Source of the DNA: Candidatus Nitrosocosmicus agrestis
GTDB taxonomy: Archaea > Thermoproteota > Nitrososphaeria > Nitrososphaerales > Nitrososphaeraceae
Direction of reading: 5' to 3'
Assembly (NCBI RefSeq): GCF_008389435.1
Contig: NZ_VUYS01000002.1
Location: 62,001-126,000 of the forward strand
DNA length: 64,000 bases
Below the pieces are notes generated by a model that worked only from the letters and a program-made list of their open reading frames with translations, ran no database searches and had not been told where the DNA came from. Within the stretch, counting starts at the first letter, position 1. Each line of letters opens with the position of its first letter. The position numbers were made by a program, and so were the translations under genes. Positions 8,380 to 16,956 of the stretch are shown here, in pieces.

Positions 8380-9528
8380 TTAGCAGACCTTATATGATTC
8401 AAAAATATTTTTTTCAAAATTCTCCCACAATAAATGACTTCGTGCATACTGATATGACTTCACACGTTTAGAATAAAGATCATCCATATTGTTGCTTAAA
8501 TTTTCTAATTTATTTATCAGTTCATCAAAATCATCAAATAAAATGCAATGTTCTTTAAGATTCTCTGCTACCGAGGCTAAATCAGAAGTCAGGGATACAT
8601 ATAGACCCGAGTGAGCATATTCATATGCTTTATTTGGATTACTATAAGGATGAAACCAATGTTTCTTAAAAGGAATCAATCCAATTGAATTTCTATGCAT
8701 TTCATCATACATTTGACTCCTGCTTAAGTATCCATGATAAATTACTCTATTAGTTGATCGTTTGTTCCAGCCTAACACATTTAACTTTCCCACATTAAAT
8801 TTTTCAAAGATGTTAAAAAAGCCATCCAAATCCATGTGCAGTGATTTAATAGGATTAGTGAGTTGTATACCTGCATAAACTGAAGACAATTTATCATGAT
8901 AAATTGGTTCTCTTATATTCTCAATTTCTTTAAAGGCAGGAAAGTTTGGAACCAAAAATATTCGTTTGCCGATCTTTTTAAATTCATTTAGGATCGTATT
9001 TGACACTGTAATCGTAGGGTGATTCATTATCAAATCATTTTCTGCTTTTGACCAAGATCTAGCAAATTTACTATTTAAAAAATTTACTACTAATTTTCTG
9101 GCTAAACTCTTGGTGCTCAAAGATCCCGCTTTTACGCTTTTTATATAAAAAGAGTAAGCCTCGATTTTTATTTTTGCATACATTGACCAATATTCATGAT
9201 CGTCATAAACAAGAGGGTAATCACCTATTTCAGTAGCCATTTTTGCGGAAAAAATGTTGTGAGCATGTATTATGTCAGGTTGGACTTCTTTTATGATTTT
9301 TGTCATTTGTTTTTTAACCAAGCCCCAATAGTACGGTAACTTGTTCCTAGCATGGGAAGTCCATGTAATCCCATATTGTTTTTCAAAATTGGAATGTGAA
9401 TTGGAATTGGAAATTAGTGAATTAGGACCACAAAAATAAACCAAATCACCCCTTTTCCTCGAACTAGAAGCTGATTTCTCTACTCGCCAGTCTGGTAAAG
9501 GTGTATCGGACAGGTGCAGAATTTTCAT
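8380..9528 (-). CDS. glycosyltransferase, GT-B fold (GT4-like)
   Basis: 382 residues from ATG 9528. The N-terminal MKILHLSDTPLPDWR and the segment DIIHAHNIFSA are typical of the acceptor half of GT4 enzymes. NPNKAYEYAHSGLYV near residue 300 is the C-terminal donor-sugar-binding half, with the E of the usual E-x7-E region. It transfers a sugar from a nucleotide-sugar donor in the cytosol; donor and acceptor are unknown. No membrane segment is seen. It is probably part of surface-glycan or glycolipid synthesis with the GT2 at 10315 and the GT4 at 24386, although these are not one operon. Confidence 0.82.
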   Translation of the reverse strand: MKILHLSDTPLPDWRVEKSASSSRKRGDLVYFCGPNSLISNSNSHSNFEKQYGITWTSHARNKLPYYWGLVKKQMTKIIKEVQPDIIHAHNIFSAKMATEIGDYPLVYDDHEYWSMYAKIKIEAYSFYIKSVKAGSLSTKSLARKLVVNFLNSKFARSWSKAENDLIMNHPTITVSNTILNEFKKIGKRIFLVPNFPAFKEIENIREPIYHDKLSSVYAGIQLTNPIKSLHMDLDGFFNIFEKFNVGKLNVLGWNKRSTNRVIYHGYLSRSQMYDEMHRNSIGLIPFKKHWFHPYSNPNKAYEYAHSGLYVSLTSDLASVAENLKEHCILFDDFDELINKLENLSNNMDDLYSKRVKSYQYARSHLLWENFEKNIFESYKVC

Positions 9529-9586
9529 TTTAGGCTTTCATATTTCATTTGTTTATTCCAGGGTTTAAGTCAAAGATAAAGTAGAA

Positions 9587-10006
9587 TTATTTATTAATCA
9601 AAAGTGGAAACATTTCTGAATTCATAAATTTATGAAATAAGGGGTCAAAATAATGTTGCAACTCAGCATCTTCCCATATTTTGATCATTGATTTATGTTG
9701 AATAGATAGGCTCATCCAACTTTTCCATGATTGCCATTGTAAATCGTCAATTTCCATATTCTTTCGCTTTTCAAAGACTTCAGCAAATGTATTAAGAAGA
9801 TGATATCCCAAAGCTTCATCGTGAGTGCATTTCTCAGGTATACTGAGTATTTTCATTCTTTCATTATTTTTCATTATCATGCGATTGTATCCGAAATAAC
9901 TTACACCAAAAAAAGAATAATTGGAACTATTAATTTCAGCATCTCTTGCGGATTTATTAAAAAAATTAGATAAAATTGATATAGCTTTATTGCACCTCCA
10001 ATCCAA
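9587..10006 (-). CDS. hypothetical protein
   Basis: 139 residues from TTG 10006; the true start could be further in, near the Met pair around residue 43. The C-terminal 90 residues are rich in Trp, His and Met (DDLQWQSWKSWMSLSIQHK) and look like a helical soluble domain. I do not recognise the family. It lies about 60 bases upstream of the glycosyltransferase on the same strand and may share its transcript. Confidence 0.5.
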   Translation of the reverse strand: MDWRCNKAISILSNFFNKSARDAEINSSNYSFFGVSYFGYNRMIMKNNERMKILSIPEKCTHDEALGYHLLNTFAEVFEKRKNMEIDDLQWQSWKSWMSLSIQHKSMIKIWEDAELQHYFDPLFHKFMNSEMFPLLINK

Positions 10007-10314
10007 ATAACCGGAATATCACACTAAACATAATGGTAAAACATGAAATTGATATATCTCAATTTGTATTAATTATTTTACAATAAACCTATCACAATTT
10101 AACATATTAAAAAATCAAGCTTATCTAATCTCTAACTATATTTTATAAATTTACCATAGATAACTTTTTTTATAATTATCATGAAAAAATATTTTGTAAT
10201 TATTATCTATTGATTGAATGCTGAATTATTTTTGGTAGATTATAAAGCATAATTAAATGCGTATCTTGTTACTTGTTTTTGATACCTAGTTGATAAATAT
10301 ATATTCTATTTGTT
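10007..10314. other. AT-rich spacer, divergent promoters
   Basis: Very AT-rich DNA between divergent genes. A TATA-like GATAAATATATA near 10292-10303 fits a leaderless start of the GT2 gene. No other feature is seen. Confidence 0.45.
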
Positions 10315-11214
10315 GTGTTATCATTGGGAACATACTATTCAATAATTACCTGCAGAAATTCAGAAAATGACATTGAGAATAGCATAGTTTCGATTTACGA
10401 TCAATCGATAAAACCTGAATATATCATCGTAATTGACGATGGCTCTAAAGACAGTACACCTACAATATTGAATCGATTAAAGCAAGAAATTCCAGTATTA
10501 CACATCATTACAAACCCAGATCTTGGATACGACATCACTAGGGTGCCATTCAACTACAACAAAGCATTAAGATACATTAATGAAAATAATTTAGTTGATA
10601 CTGATTATCACATGATAGCAAGTGATGATTGCATCTATGAAAAAGATTATGCCAGCAAAGTCATTTCCTATATGGACAATAATCAAGACAAGGTATTTGT
10701 TTCAGGAAATTATGAAAGAAGTAAATATAATGTACCCAGAGGATCAGGAAGATTTGTAAGGTCGTCCTATTTCAAAAGACATCATAAATTTTATCCAGAA
10801 AGAATGGGCTATGAAACAGTCATACTGTATGAATCGGAGATGAAAGGCTATAATTATGCTGTTTTAGACTATGCAAAGTATACTCATAATAGAGCTCTTG
10901 GATCAAATCATGGTTTTTCTGAAACTGGTCCTATGATGAAAATTTTAGGATATCACCCATTATTTGCCTTTAATAGGTTTTTAGTTTACTTTATCTCTGG
11001 AAAACCAATAGGAAGAAAAGGAGCTATTAGGATGTTATATGATTTCGTTTTCTATAAGCCACATAGAAACACCTTTGATATGATCTACAGCAAAGAATTA
11101 AGGGATCATATACGAAAAAAACAGTTAAAGAGATTAAGAAATGTTCAAAATAAAATTAGGACTTTATCGAGAAATTCACTACCTTACAGGGAAACTACCC
11201 TCATGGAAAAGTAG
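10315..11214 (+). CDS. GT2 family glycosyltransferase (GT-A fold)
   Basis: 299 residues from GTG 10315; a TTG at 10324 is an alternative start. The N-terminal sequence YYSIITCRNSENDIENSI with VIDDGSKDSTPTIL is the GT2 nucleotide-binding start, and MIASDDCIYEKDY near residue 100 gives the metal-binding DxD-like acidic group. The C-terminal third is basic and has no clear membrane anchor, so the enzyme is probably peripheral. Product unknown. It stands alone between long spacers. Confidence 0.82.
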   Translation: MLSLGTYYSIITCRNSENDIENSIVSIYDQSIKPEYIIVIDDGSKDSTPTILNRLKQEIPVLHIITNPDLGYDITRVPFNYNKALRYINENNLVDTDYHMIASDDCIYEKDYASKVISYMDNNQDKVFVSGNYERSKYNVPRGSGRFVRSSYFKRHHKFYPERMGYETVILYESEMKGYNYAVLDYAKYTHNRALGSNHGFSETGPMMKILGYHPLFAFNRFLVYFISGKPIGRKGAIRMLYDFVFYKPHRNTFDMIYSKELRDHIRKKQLKRLRNVQNKIRTLSRNSLPYRETTLMEK

Positions 11215-11391
11215 AGTGTTCGAATCTAATTATGTTCTTATTTGAAACAATTTGGATTATTCAACATTTGATACGTGTTTAACAAGTCAAGGTCGATTGC
11301 ACACAAGCAATCCATGACAATTTACACGATAACGGTAAGATTTCCTATCACATAAAGTATATATTAAAATGATTTACTTTTTTGTAGCCAA

Positions 11392-11775
11392 TCACAGTAG
11401 CTTTAAAACAGCAACCAAGTGTTCAATTGTGTTCCTTTTTATTGGTCCGAAAGCCAAGACTGTGGGAGTACTTTCAATAGTCTTTATTTTTTGATCATCC
11501 TTTACAATCTTGATTGGAAAACTTAGTTCGTGAGATAAATCAACTAACTTTGAATATAAATCATAAAATTCTTTATGAGAATTTACTTTTAAAATAATTT
11601 TTTGAGAAGCATGGAATTTCTTCCATGTTATATAAGGAATGTATTTTCTTTGGATGCATTCCTCTATAACAAATTGGGTAACATCTGCTACTTTACCTGC
11701 AATTTGTCCTTTGCTCATTTTCAAATCTGATCGTACTAAATAAATCATCACCACATTATTACCCTCCAGACTCAT
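11392..11775 (-). CDS. Pth2-family peptidyl-tRNA hydrolase, divergent
   Basis: 127 residues from ATG 11775. This start is supported by a TATA box (ACTATAAAC) about 25 bases upstream, giving a leaderless transcript. The fold signature of archaeal/eukaryotic Pth2 is present: YLVRSDLKMSKGQIAGKVAD at the N-terminus, KIILKV in the middle, and TPTVLAFGP ... LKLL at the end. Pth2 releases tRNA from stalled peptidyl-tRNA. However, the usual DAG-T-x-APGT loop is replaced by KDDQKIKTIEST and the conserved His-Ala pair after the first helix is absent. This may therefore be a second, specialised copy rather than the housekeeping enzyme. Confidence 0.75.
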   Translation of the reverse strand: MSLEGNNVVMIYLVRSDLKMSKGQIAGKVADVTQFVIEECIQRKYIPYITWKKFHASQKIILKVNSHKEFYDLYSKLVDLSHELSFPIKIVKDDQKIKTIESTPTVLAFGPIKRNTIEHLVAVLKLL

Positions 11776-11808
11776 ACCATCCAATTCTCAAATCGACTAT
11801 AAACTCGT

Positions 11809-12045
11809 TTAGTATACCAAGTAAGATAGTTCCAAAAGTTTGGCACATTTTTGTTCCAATGATCCTTCAAAATTTAAGAAGCATAAAAATTTGTTTAATA
11901 GTGAAGGATATTGTCTTTTCGATACTTTAGACTTTAAAGCATAGGTAAAGTTTTCTAATGGAGAGATATAACTTTCCTCTCGAATACCCAAGTTATGCGA
12001 ATCACTTAGTTGTGATACGTTAGGATGATTATCGTTGTATTTCAA
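11809..12045 (-). pseudogene. N-terminal fragment of a tyrosine recombinase (integrase)
   Basis: 78 codons. The core ENFTYALKSKVSKRQYPSLL, continuing FLCFLNFEGSLEQK, matches my memory of the N-terminal SAM-like core-binding domain of thaumarchaeal integrases. The reading frame stops just after that domain, and the catalytic R-H-R-Y half is not found downstream, where pth2 follows immediately. I read it as the remnant of an integrase gene. It could also be expressed as a short DNA-binding protein. The R1 repeat lies just upstream. Confidence 0.55.
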
Positions 12046-12454
12046 CTCTTATTTGACTAATATAGTCAAAAACCACTATTAATAGTACGCAATTGAACGC
12101 GGGTTCGGTGGTATGTGAAACAAATTTGACTCATTTTTGTCACTCAATTTTGTCATATAACAATGATATTCAAAGGTGAAATCATGAGAATATCCATAGG
12201 AGTCCAAAACAAGTTAGAAATTTTTTTTGAAATTAAAGGTGAATTAATTCCAAGGGCTACGAAAATTAATAGACGTGAATGTCATAATTATTAATCTATG
12301 AATTAACCTGTAAATATTAAACCATCTTACATGAATAATATTTTCAATATGATTAGCTGACTAGCAATCAAAATTCTATGTCAAAATAAACAAATGTTCT
12401 CCAAATTGGGTTAAAGTAAAATATTTTATATTACCATCATAATCCATTTCATAA
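12046..12454. other. intergenic spacer holding R1 repeat copy A
   Basis: Between the integrase remnant and the repeat protein. It contains R1 copy A (12099-12194) and a 36-codon ORF 12184-12294 beginning MRISIGVQNK just after CAAAGGTGAAATC. The rest is AT-rich and unremarkable. Confidence 0.5.
12099..12194 (+). repeat. dispersed repeat R1, copy A
   Basis: Starts GCGGGTTCGGTGG, continues GTATGTGAAAC, then a core (12117-12142) identical over 26 bases to 17473-17498, and ends with CAAAGGTGAAA-x-ATGAG, also present at 17531-17550. Related pieces occur at 13813-13825, 17654-17684 and 26685-26772. Confidence 0.6.
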
Positions 12455-13636
12455 TTGTCTAATCATTGTAATTTATCTCCAATTATATTAAGTATTTTTG
12501 TTGTTATCTTGCTTGTGTTTAATTCTACTTTAGCAGGAATTTCTTCTACGTTATTTTTTCCTAATGGTGGAGGCGAGATTACCCAGAATAATTTAATGAC
12601 ATCGTATGTTTTTGCATCCCTGGATGAGGAAGATGATGTCAGCAACAACAACAACGAAGATGCTGGTGAAGATAGTCAAGGATTATCGGAAGAGGAATCG
12701 GGTGACAGCAACAACAACAACGAAGATGCTGGTGAAGATAGTCAAGGATTATCGGAAGAGGAATCGGGTGACAGCAGCAACAACAACGAAGATGCTGGTG
12801 AAGATAGTCAAGGATTATCGGAAGAGGAATCGGGTGACAGCAGCAACAACAACGAAGATGCTGGTGAAGATAGTCAAGGATTATCGGAAGTAGCAGAGAA
12901 CGTAACCACTGTCAACCCTTCTTTAACCGCTTTGTCTGAGCCACCGCAAAATGAACAATGTCCAGCTGGATCACCAGAAGGATGCTATGTGAAACCAGCT
13001 CCTCTAAATGCTAGAGTATCATGTCAACCAGGCGAAATGGAACTAAAGAACGTTCCAGGCGGTCCTAAGGGTATCATGTGTGCACCTATTCCACCAGAGG
13101 AATGTCCAGCTGGATCACCAGAAGGATGCTATGTGAAACCAGCTCCTCTAAATGCTAGAGTATCATGTCAACCAGGCGAAATGGAACTAAAGAACGTTCC
13201 AGGCGGTCCTAAGGGTATCATGTGTGCACCTATTCCACCAGAGGAATGTCCAGCTGGATCACCAGAAGGATGCTATGTGAAACCAGCTCCTCTAAATGCT
13301 AGAGTATCATGTCAACCAGGCGAAATGGAACTAAAGAACGTTCCAGGCGGTCCTAAGGGTATCATGTGTGCACCCATCCAATCCACACAAAATCAAGAGA
13401 ATCCAAACAATCCTATTGGAGAAAAGGAAATGCTATCACAAAATAACATACCGACTCTTGATGAATCCAATTCCGAAACCACAGTAACAAAATCTTCTCC
13501 AGCATCCTGTAATTCTCAAGGAATGCCATTTGATCCGATTACGGGTATGTGTAAAAATCCTCAAAGTATACAAGATTGTGCGAAGATTATGCAAAGATAT
13601 GATCCAAACCAAGGAAAATGTATTAGATTTTTTTAG
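12455..13636 (+). CDS. secreted tandem-repeat protein, acidic and Cys-rich
   Basis: 393 residues from TTG 12455. A Sec-type signal or anchor (LSPIILSIFVVILLVFNST) is followed by four 22-residue acidic repeats (core EDAGEDSQGLSEEESGDS with Asn runs), three 48-residue repeats each with four Cys (starting CPAGSPEGCYVKPAPLNAR), and a Cys-containing tail (MPFDPITGMCKNP). The repeats are almost identical at DNA level, so they expanded recently or are kept uniform. An extracellular, disulfide-stabilised surface or matrix protein is likely. The acidic part may bind cations. No family is recognised. It stands alone, with the integrase remnant and R1 upstream. Confidence 0.75.
   Translation: MSNHCNLSPIILSIFVVILLVFNSTLAGISSTLFFPNGGGEITQNNLMTSYVFASLDEEDDVSNNNNEDAGEDSQGLSEEESGDSNNNNEDAGEDSQGLSEEESGDSSNNNEDAGEDSQGLSEEESGDSSNNNEDAGEDSQGLSEVAENVTTVNPSLTALSEPPQNEQCPAGSPEGCYVKPAPLNARVSCQPGEMELKNVPGGPKGIMCAPIPPEECPAGSPEGCYVKPAPLNARVSCQPGEMELKNVPGGPKGIMCAPIPPEECPAGSPEGCYVKPAPLNARVSCQPGEMELKNVPGGPKGIMCAPIQSTQNQENPNNPIGEKEMLSQNNIPTLDESNSETTVTKSSPASCNSQGMPFDPITGMCKNPQSIQDCAKIMQRYDPNQGKCIRFF
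12656..12890 (+). repeat. 66-base coding tandem repeat, about 3.6 copies
   Basis: Copies begin at 12656, 12722, 12788 and 12854, exactly 66 bases apart and nearly identical. The period is a multiple of three, so copy number can change without breaking the frame. Confidence 0.95.
12959..13374 (+). repeat. 144-base coding tandem repeat, three copies
   Basis: Copies begin at 12959, 13103 and 13247, exactly 144 bases apart and almost base-identical, each coding a 48-residue unit with four Cys. Confidence 0.95.
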
Positions 13637-14082
13637 GCTAAACAGATATGATAACCAGTTAAGAGGAAATATATTTCATAAATCCATGTTTATTATTTCA
13701 TATCTATGATAGTTCGGTGGTATATTGTATTACTACCCAAAATAATTAACGCCATCATTCATGTACGTGGAAAAAAAGATTAATTGTCTTATATCGTTAC
13801 TCTCTATTGGTAGCGGGTTCGGTGGAAATCGTGTGGATATCCACATGGGTTCAAAATTCAACTATAGTGGTAGTATACAATCATAATAATCATCAACCTC
13901 CTTAACAGATATGTCAGTAAAGGATTCGGCAGTATTGATTTTTAAATGTCATATCATAGGATAGCAAAAAGAAAGGACATATTTCTATACGTGGCCATAA
14001 ATAAAACCCATTTTGGTCAATTATACGAGAGGTAGAATGTTTCCAAATATAGCCTTATAACAGATCATGGATTAATTTATTG
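13637..14082. other. intergenic spacer with R1-related pieces and a palindrome
   Basis: Contains GTTCGGTGGTAT (about 13711), GCGGGTTCGGTGG (13813-13825, as in R1 copy A) and the perfect 14-base palindrome TGTGGATATCCACA at 13832-13845. A TATA-like CTTATAAC (13054 bases after 1000, that is near 14054-14061) lies about 25 bases before the ATG of the next gene. No gene is seen. Confidence 0.5.
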
Positions 14083-15129
14083 ATGACAAATAAAATAATC
14101 AGTATTTCGTCTTTATCAACACATGTATTAATAATATGGCCGTTGATTTTGATGGCATCATTTATTACATTTAGCATACAGTTTGAGTCAATACTGGCCC
14201 AATCAAATATTCAGCAGGCGCCTTCACAAAAAGGTACAAATTCATCTGAAATTATATCCAATAGTATCTACACAACCCAAAGAATGGATAATTCCTTGTA
14301 CGATTTATATAAAAATATGACGGTTCCTGCAGGAAAGGATATGACTTATGTAGATGTAACCACCGATGGAAAAATTGTGGCTGCAACAAGCAGTGCAGAT
14401 AATCAAACATTTATCGTTAATGGGACAAATGATCAGATGATAGCGAAAATCAATGTAGGAGATGTTCCAAAAGGTGTCAAAATAAGTCCAGACAAAAAAT
14501 ATGTATTTGTTGCAAATGAACTACCAGGTTCTGTAAGCATTATTGATCTTGCTGATTTAAATGTTATAAAAGAGGTCAAAGTTGGCCCTGTACCACATAA
14601 TATAGTGTTCTCTCCTGATGGTATAAGAGCGTATGTAACTGTTCAAGGCGGTGACAAAATTGTTATTCTCGATACAAAAACTTTTGAAATAATAGGTGAA
14701 ATTCAAGACAGCAAAGGCCCGCATAACCTAGACATAACAAGTGATGGAAAACTACTCTTTGTTGCAAATGCAGGTTCAAGCGATGTTTCAGTTATAGATA
14801 CAACCTCTTTGCAAATAATCAAGAAAATCCCTGTCAGTTTGGGTCATCATGGAATTGATGTTTCTCCAGACGATAAGCGTGTATATGTGTCGGGAATAGG
14901 CTCAGACAAAGTAAATGTTATTGATGCAAAGAAAATTGAACTTGTAAAACAGATTGTTGTTGGAAAGGGACCTCATGGAATACGTGCAACATCTGATGGA
15001 AAGTTTCTCCTTGTAGATGTTTCTTCTGAAAACAAAATTGTAGTAGTAGATACAAATAGCCTGGAAGTGATAAAACAAATACCAACCGGAAAAACGCCAT
15101 TCTGGTTGGCCGTTCCGGGAAATCATTAA
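14083..15129 (+). CDS. exported YVTN-type beta-propeller protein
   Basis: 348 residues from ATG 14083, chosen over the adjacent TTG because the TATA box lies about 25 bases upstream of the ATG. A signal peptide (residues about 10-40, ending near SILAQSN) precedes six to seven repeats of about 42 residues with the pattern DGK-x-hFVAN-x4-VSVID and inter-blade GPHN/GHHG/GPHG loops. YVTN propellers are extracytoplasmic scaffolds, and some relatives are redox-protein partners. The regularly placed His in the loops could bind metal, but this is inference. No ligand can be assigned, and no operon partner is seen. Confidence 0.85.
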   Translation: MTNKIISISSLSTHVLIIWPLILMASFITFSIQFESILAQSNIQQAPSQKGTNSSEIISNSIYTTQRMDNSLYDLYKNMTVPAGKDMTYVDVTTDGKIVAATSSADNQTFIVNGTNDQMIAKINVGDVPKGVKISPDKKYVFVANELPGSVSIIDLADLNVIKEVKVGPVPHNIVFSPDGIRAYVTVQGGDKIVILDTKTFEIIGEIQDSKGPHNLDITSDGKLLFVANAGSSDVSVIDTTSLQIIKKIPVSLGHHGIDVSPDDKRVYVSGIGSDKVNVIDAKKIELVKQIVVGKGPHGIRATSDGKFLLVDVSSENKIVVVDTNSLEVIKQIPTGKTPFWLAVPGNH

Positions 15130-15797
15130 ATTTTTAATTCGACATCTAAAAAATATTTTAATTTCAATTATTTTATGCTTTGTTATACAACTCGTTTGTT
15201 TCCTAAAATATTTAGATAACTTTGTTTCATAAACTATGCGAAATGATCAGACTACAATGAGCGTCTTATAATATGAGTGAAAATGCTACCTTGTTTTGAT
15301 GCTTAGACAACTGGGATAAATAATTAGCAAATATGATATAAGTAAATAAGGAAGAACAACAGCCATTTTACTATTCTGATATCTTGCTTCTGTTAATAGG
15401 AGGTACAGAGGTATTTTTCATCGACTACCACATACAGACTAATAGAGAAGATGTTGTTAAAGTGTATAAAAAATAAAAACAAATTTCTATCTTTAACTTT
15501 GGTACAATAAATCTTGCATAACTGTACAGACTTGAAATTTCATAAAGCATTCGGTTCATTTGTAATATTTGTAAAGGGAAAAGTCAATTTCTGATCAAAA
15601 ACTATCAATCTATTATCCAAATTGCAATCGGAGCTAATCACTCAAGATCTAATGAAGCCAAAGTTTGAATTCAAAAGAGATTTTTTCAATGAAATTTCTT
15701 TATTTATTTACCATGCGATATATGTGAAACTTTTCATTTTACACATCTCTATGTAGGATATCCAATTAAACATGGAAGATGCTTTTTAATAATTCCA
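15130..15797. other. intergenic spacer, no gene seen
   Basis: 668 AT-rich bases. Near 15355-15476 one frame stays open for about 40 codons (ending REDVVKVYKK) but lacks a good start. I treat it as a relic or chance. No RNA signature is found. Confidence 0.4.
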
Positions 15798-16196
15798 TTA
15801 GGGTATGACAATACTAACCGTTTCCGGAATAGAGGATGGAGAATTTTTTCCATCAACCCTTTTGAATATATCGTCGCCATAAACTACTTCAGTAGTAAAT
15901 GAACTGCCTGGAGGTATATCACTTGTTAGAAATGTAAATGTATGAGTTACAGTTTGTTTTGCCGGAAAATACACATCATTTAGCCATTTAGAAATGGCAA
16001 CACCTTCAGATCTAAATACGTGTATTGTACCGTGCTCATCATGGTTTCCGTTGTTTGTTACCTTGACATCTATCTTTAAAACTGTTTGGGTACCCTGTGC
16101 ATAAGCATCTACGTTAAACGGACAAGCAGATGCAAATAAGGCTGCAGTAACAATTGTCGAAAGGGCAAATACAAAAGAATATTTTTTGCATAACAT
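15798..16196 (-). CDS. exported hypothetical protein
   Basis: 132 residues from ATG 16196, chosen because a clear signal peptide (KKYSFVFALSTIVTAALFASA) begins right after it; in-frame starts at 16256/16262 would add a Cys-rich 20-residue leader. The mature part is a beta-rich domain (LKIDVKVTNNGNHDEHGTIHVF, then TVTHTFTF and PPGSSFTTEVVYG), like a small Ig-like or CARDB-type extracellular domain. Function unknown. It probably sits on the outer face of the membrane. Both flanks are long spacers. Confidence 0.65.
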   Translation of the reverse strand: MLCKKYSFVFALSTIVTAALFASACPFNVDAYAQGTQTVLKIDVKVTNNGNHDEHGTIHVFRSEGVAISKWLNDVYFPAKQTVTHTFTFLTSDIPPGSSFTTEVVYGDDIFKRVDGKNSPSSIPETVSIVIP

Positions 16197-16521
16197 AGAT
16201 AGAGGACCTACAGAGAGTTTATTAGAATATGTCAGATGACAACGACAACATTCCATACACAATATGAAACTATAATAGCCTTAAAACTTGTTTAATTTAA
16301 TACTAAAAAACTATAATATAACAAATATTTATAATTTTTTATGTTTATTTATGAGTTTATTGGATGAACCATATGTTTTTGTGAAACTATAATTCTATTC
16401 TATAAAATCAAGGATGTTTGTTTAATATGCCATATAATTTATAGTCATTTCAACAGATGACATTTTAACTCCGAAATATACGGCCCATAAGAATTTTATT
16501 TAGCAATTTAACATCAAGAAT

Positions 16522-16956
16522 ATGAAAGCTTTTGATTTAATGTCTACAGACCTTGAGGCTGCGAGAGAAAATGCTACCATTACAGAAATTGGTACAAGGT
16601 TAATTTTACGATCTATTAATGGACTACCAATTATAGAAGAAGATGGTAAAGTTATAGGTATACTGACCATTATTGACATTCTTAGAGCAATTAAAGAAAA
16701 TAAAGACCTAGATACACTTAAAGCAAAAGATTTGATGACAAGCAATCCAAAAACTGTAAATCAACAAACTGATATGATAGAAATAATCAAACTAATGGAT
16801 AATGAAGGAATTGAAATGGTTCCAGTGGTAGATGAAAATAACGATAACAGGTTAATAGGAGTGGTGTCCAGAAAAGACATATTAGAAGAAAAATTTAACG
16901 AAAGATTTGTTACATTAGGTATGAAAAAAACCATTACAAAATCCATGGGAGAATAA
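16522..16956 (+). CDS. two-CBS-domain protein
   Basis: 144 residues from ATG 16522. Two CBS units: residues about 1-60 (INGLPIIEEDGKVIGILTIIDIL) and about 70-130 (GIEMVPVVDENNDNRLIGVVSRKDIL). Paired CBS domains form a Bateman module that binds adenine nucleotides or SAM and usually regulates a partner enzyme or channel. No catalytic domain is attached and no partner is adjacent. It is a stand-alone cytosolic sensor. Confidence 0.88.
   Translation: MKAFDLMSTDLEAARENATITEIGTRLILRSINGLPIIEEDGKVIGILTIIDILRAIKENKDLDTLKAKDLMTSNPKTVNQQTDMIEIIKLMDNEGIEMVPVVDENNDNRLIGVVSRKDILEEKFNERFVTLGMKKTITKSMGE

Noticed and set aside
12099-12111. tRNA T-arm in GGGTTCGGTGG
   Set aside because: The bases do not continue as a T-arm (GTTCRAxYC) and no acceptor stem or anticodon arm folds around it.
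12606-12893. 95-codon ORF of repeated Thr/Lys-rich units
   Set aside because: It is the shifted frame of the 66-base repeats in the secreted protein.
13832-13845. Perfect 14-base palindrome TGTGGATATCCACA as an operator
   Set aside because: It is in mid-spacer, far from a TATA box, and seen only once here.
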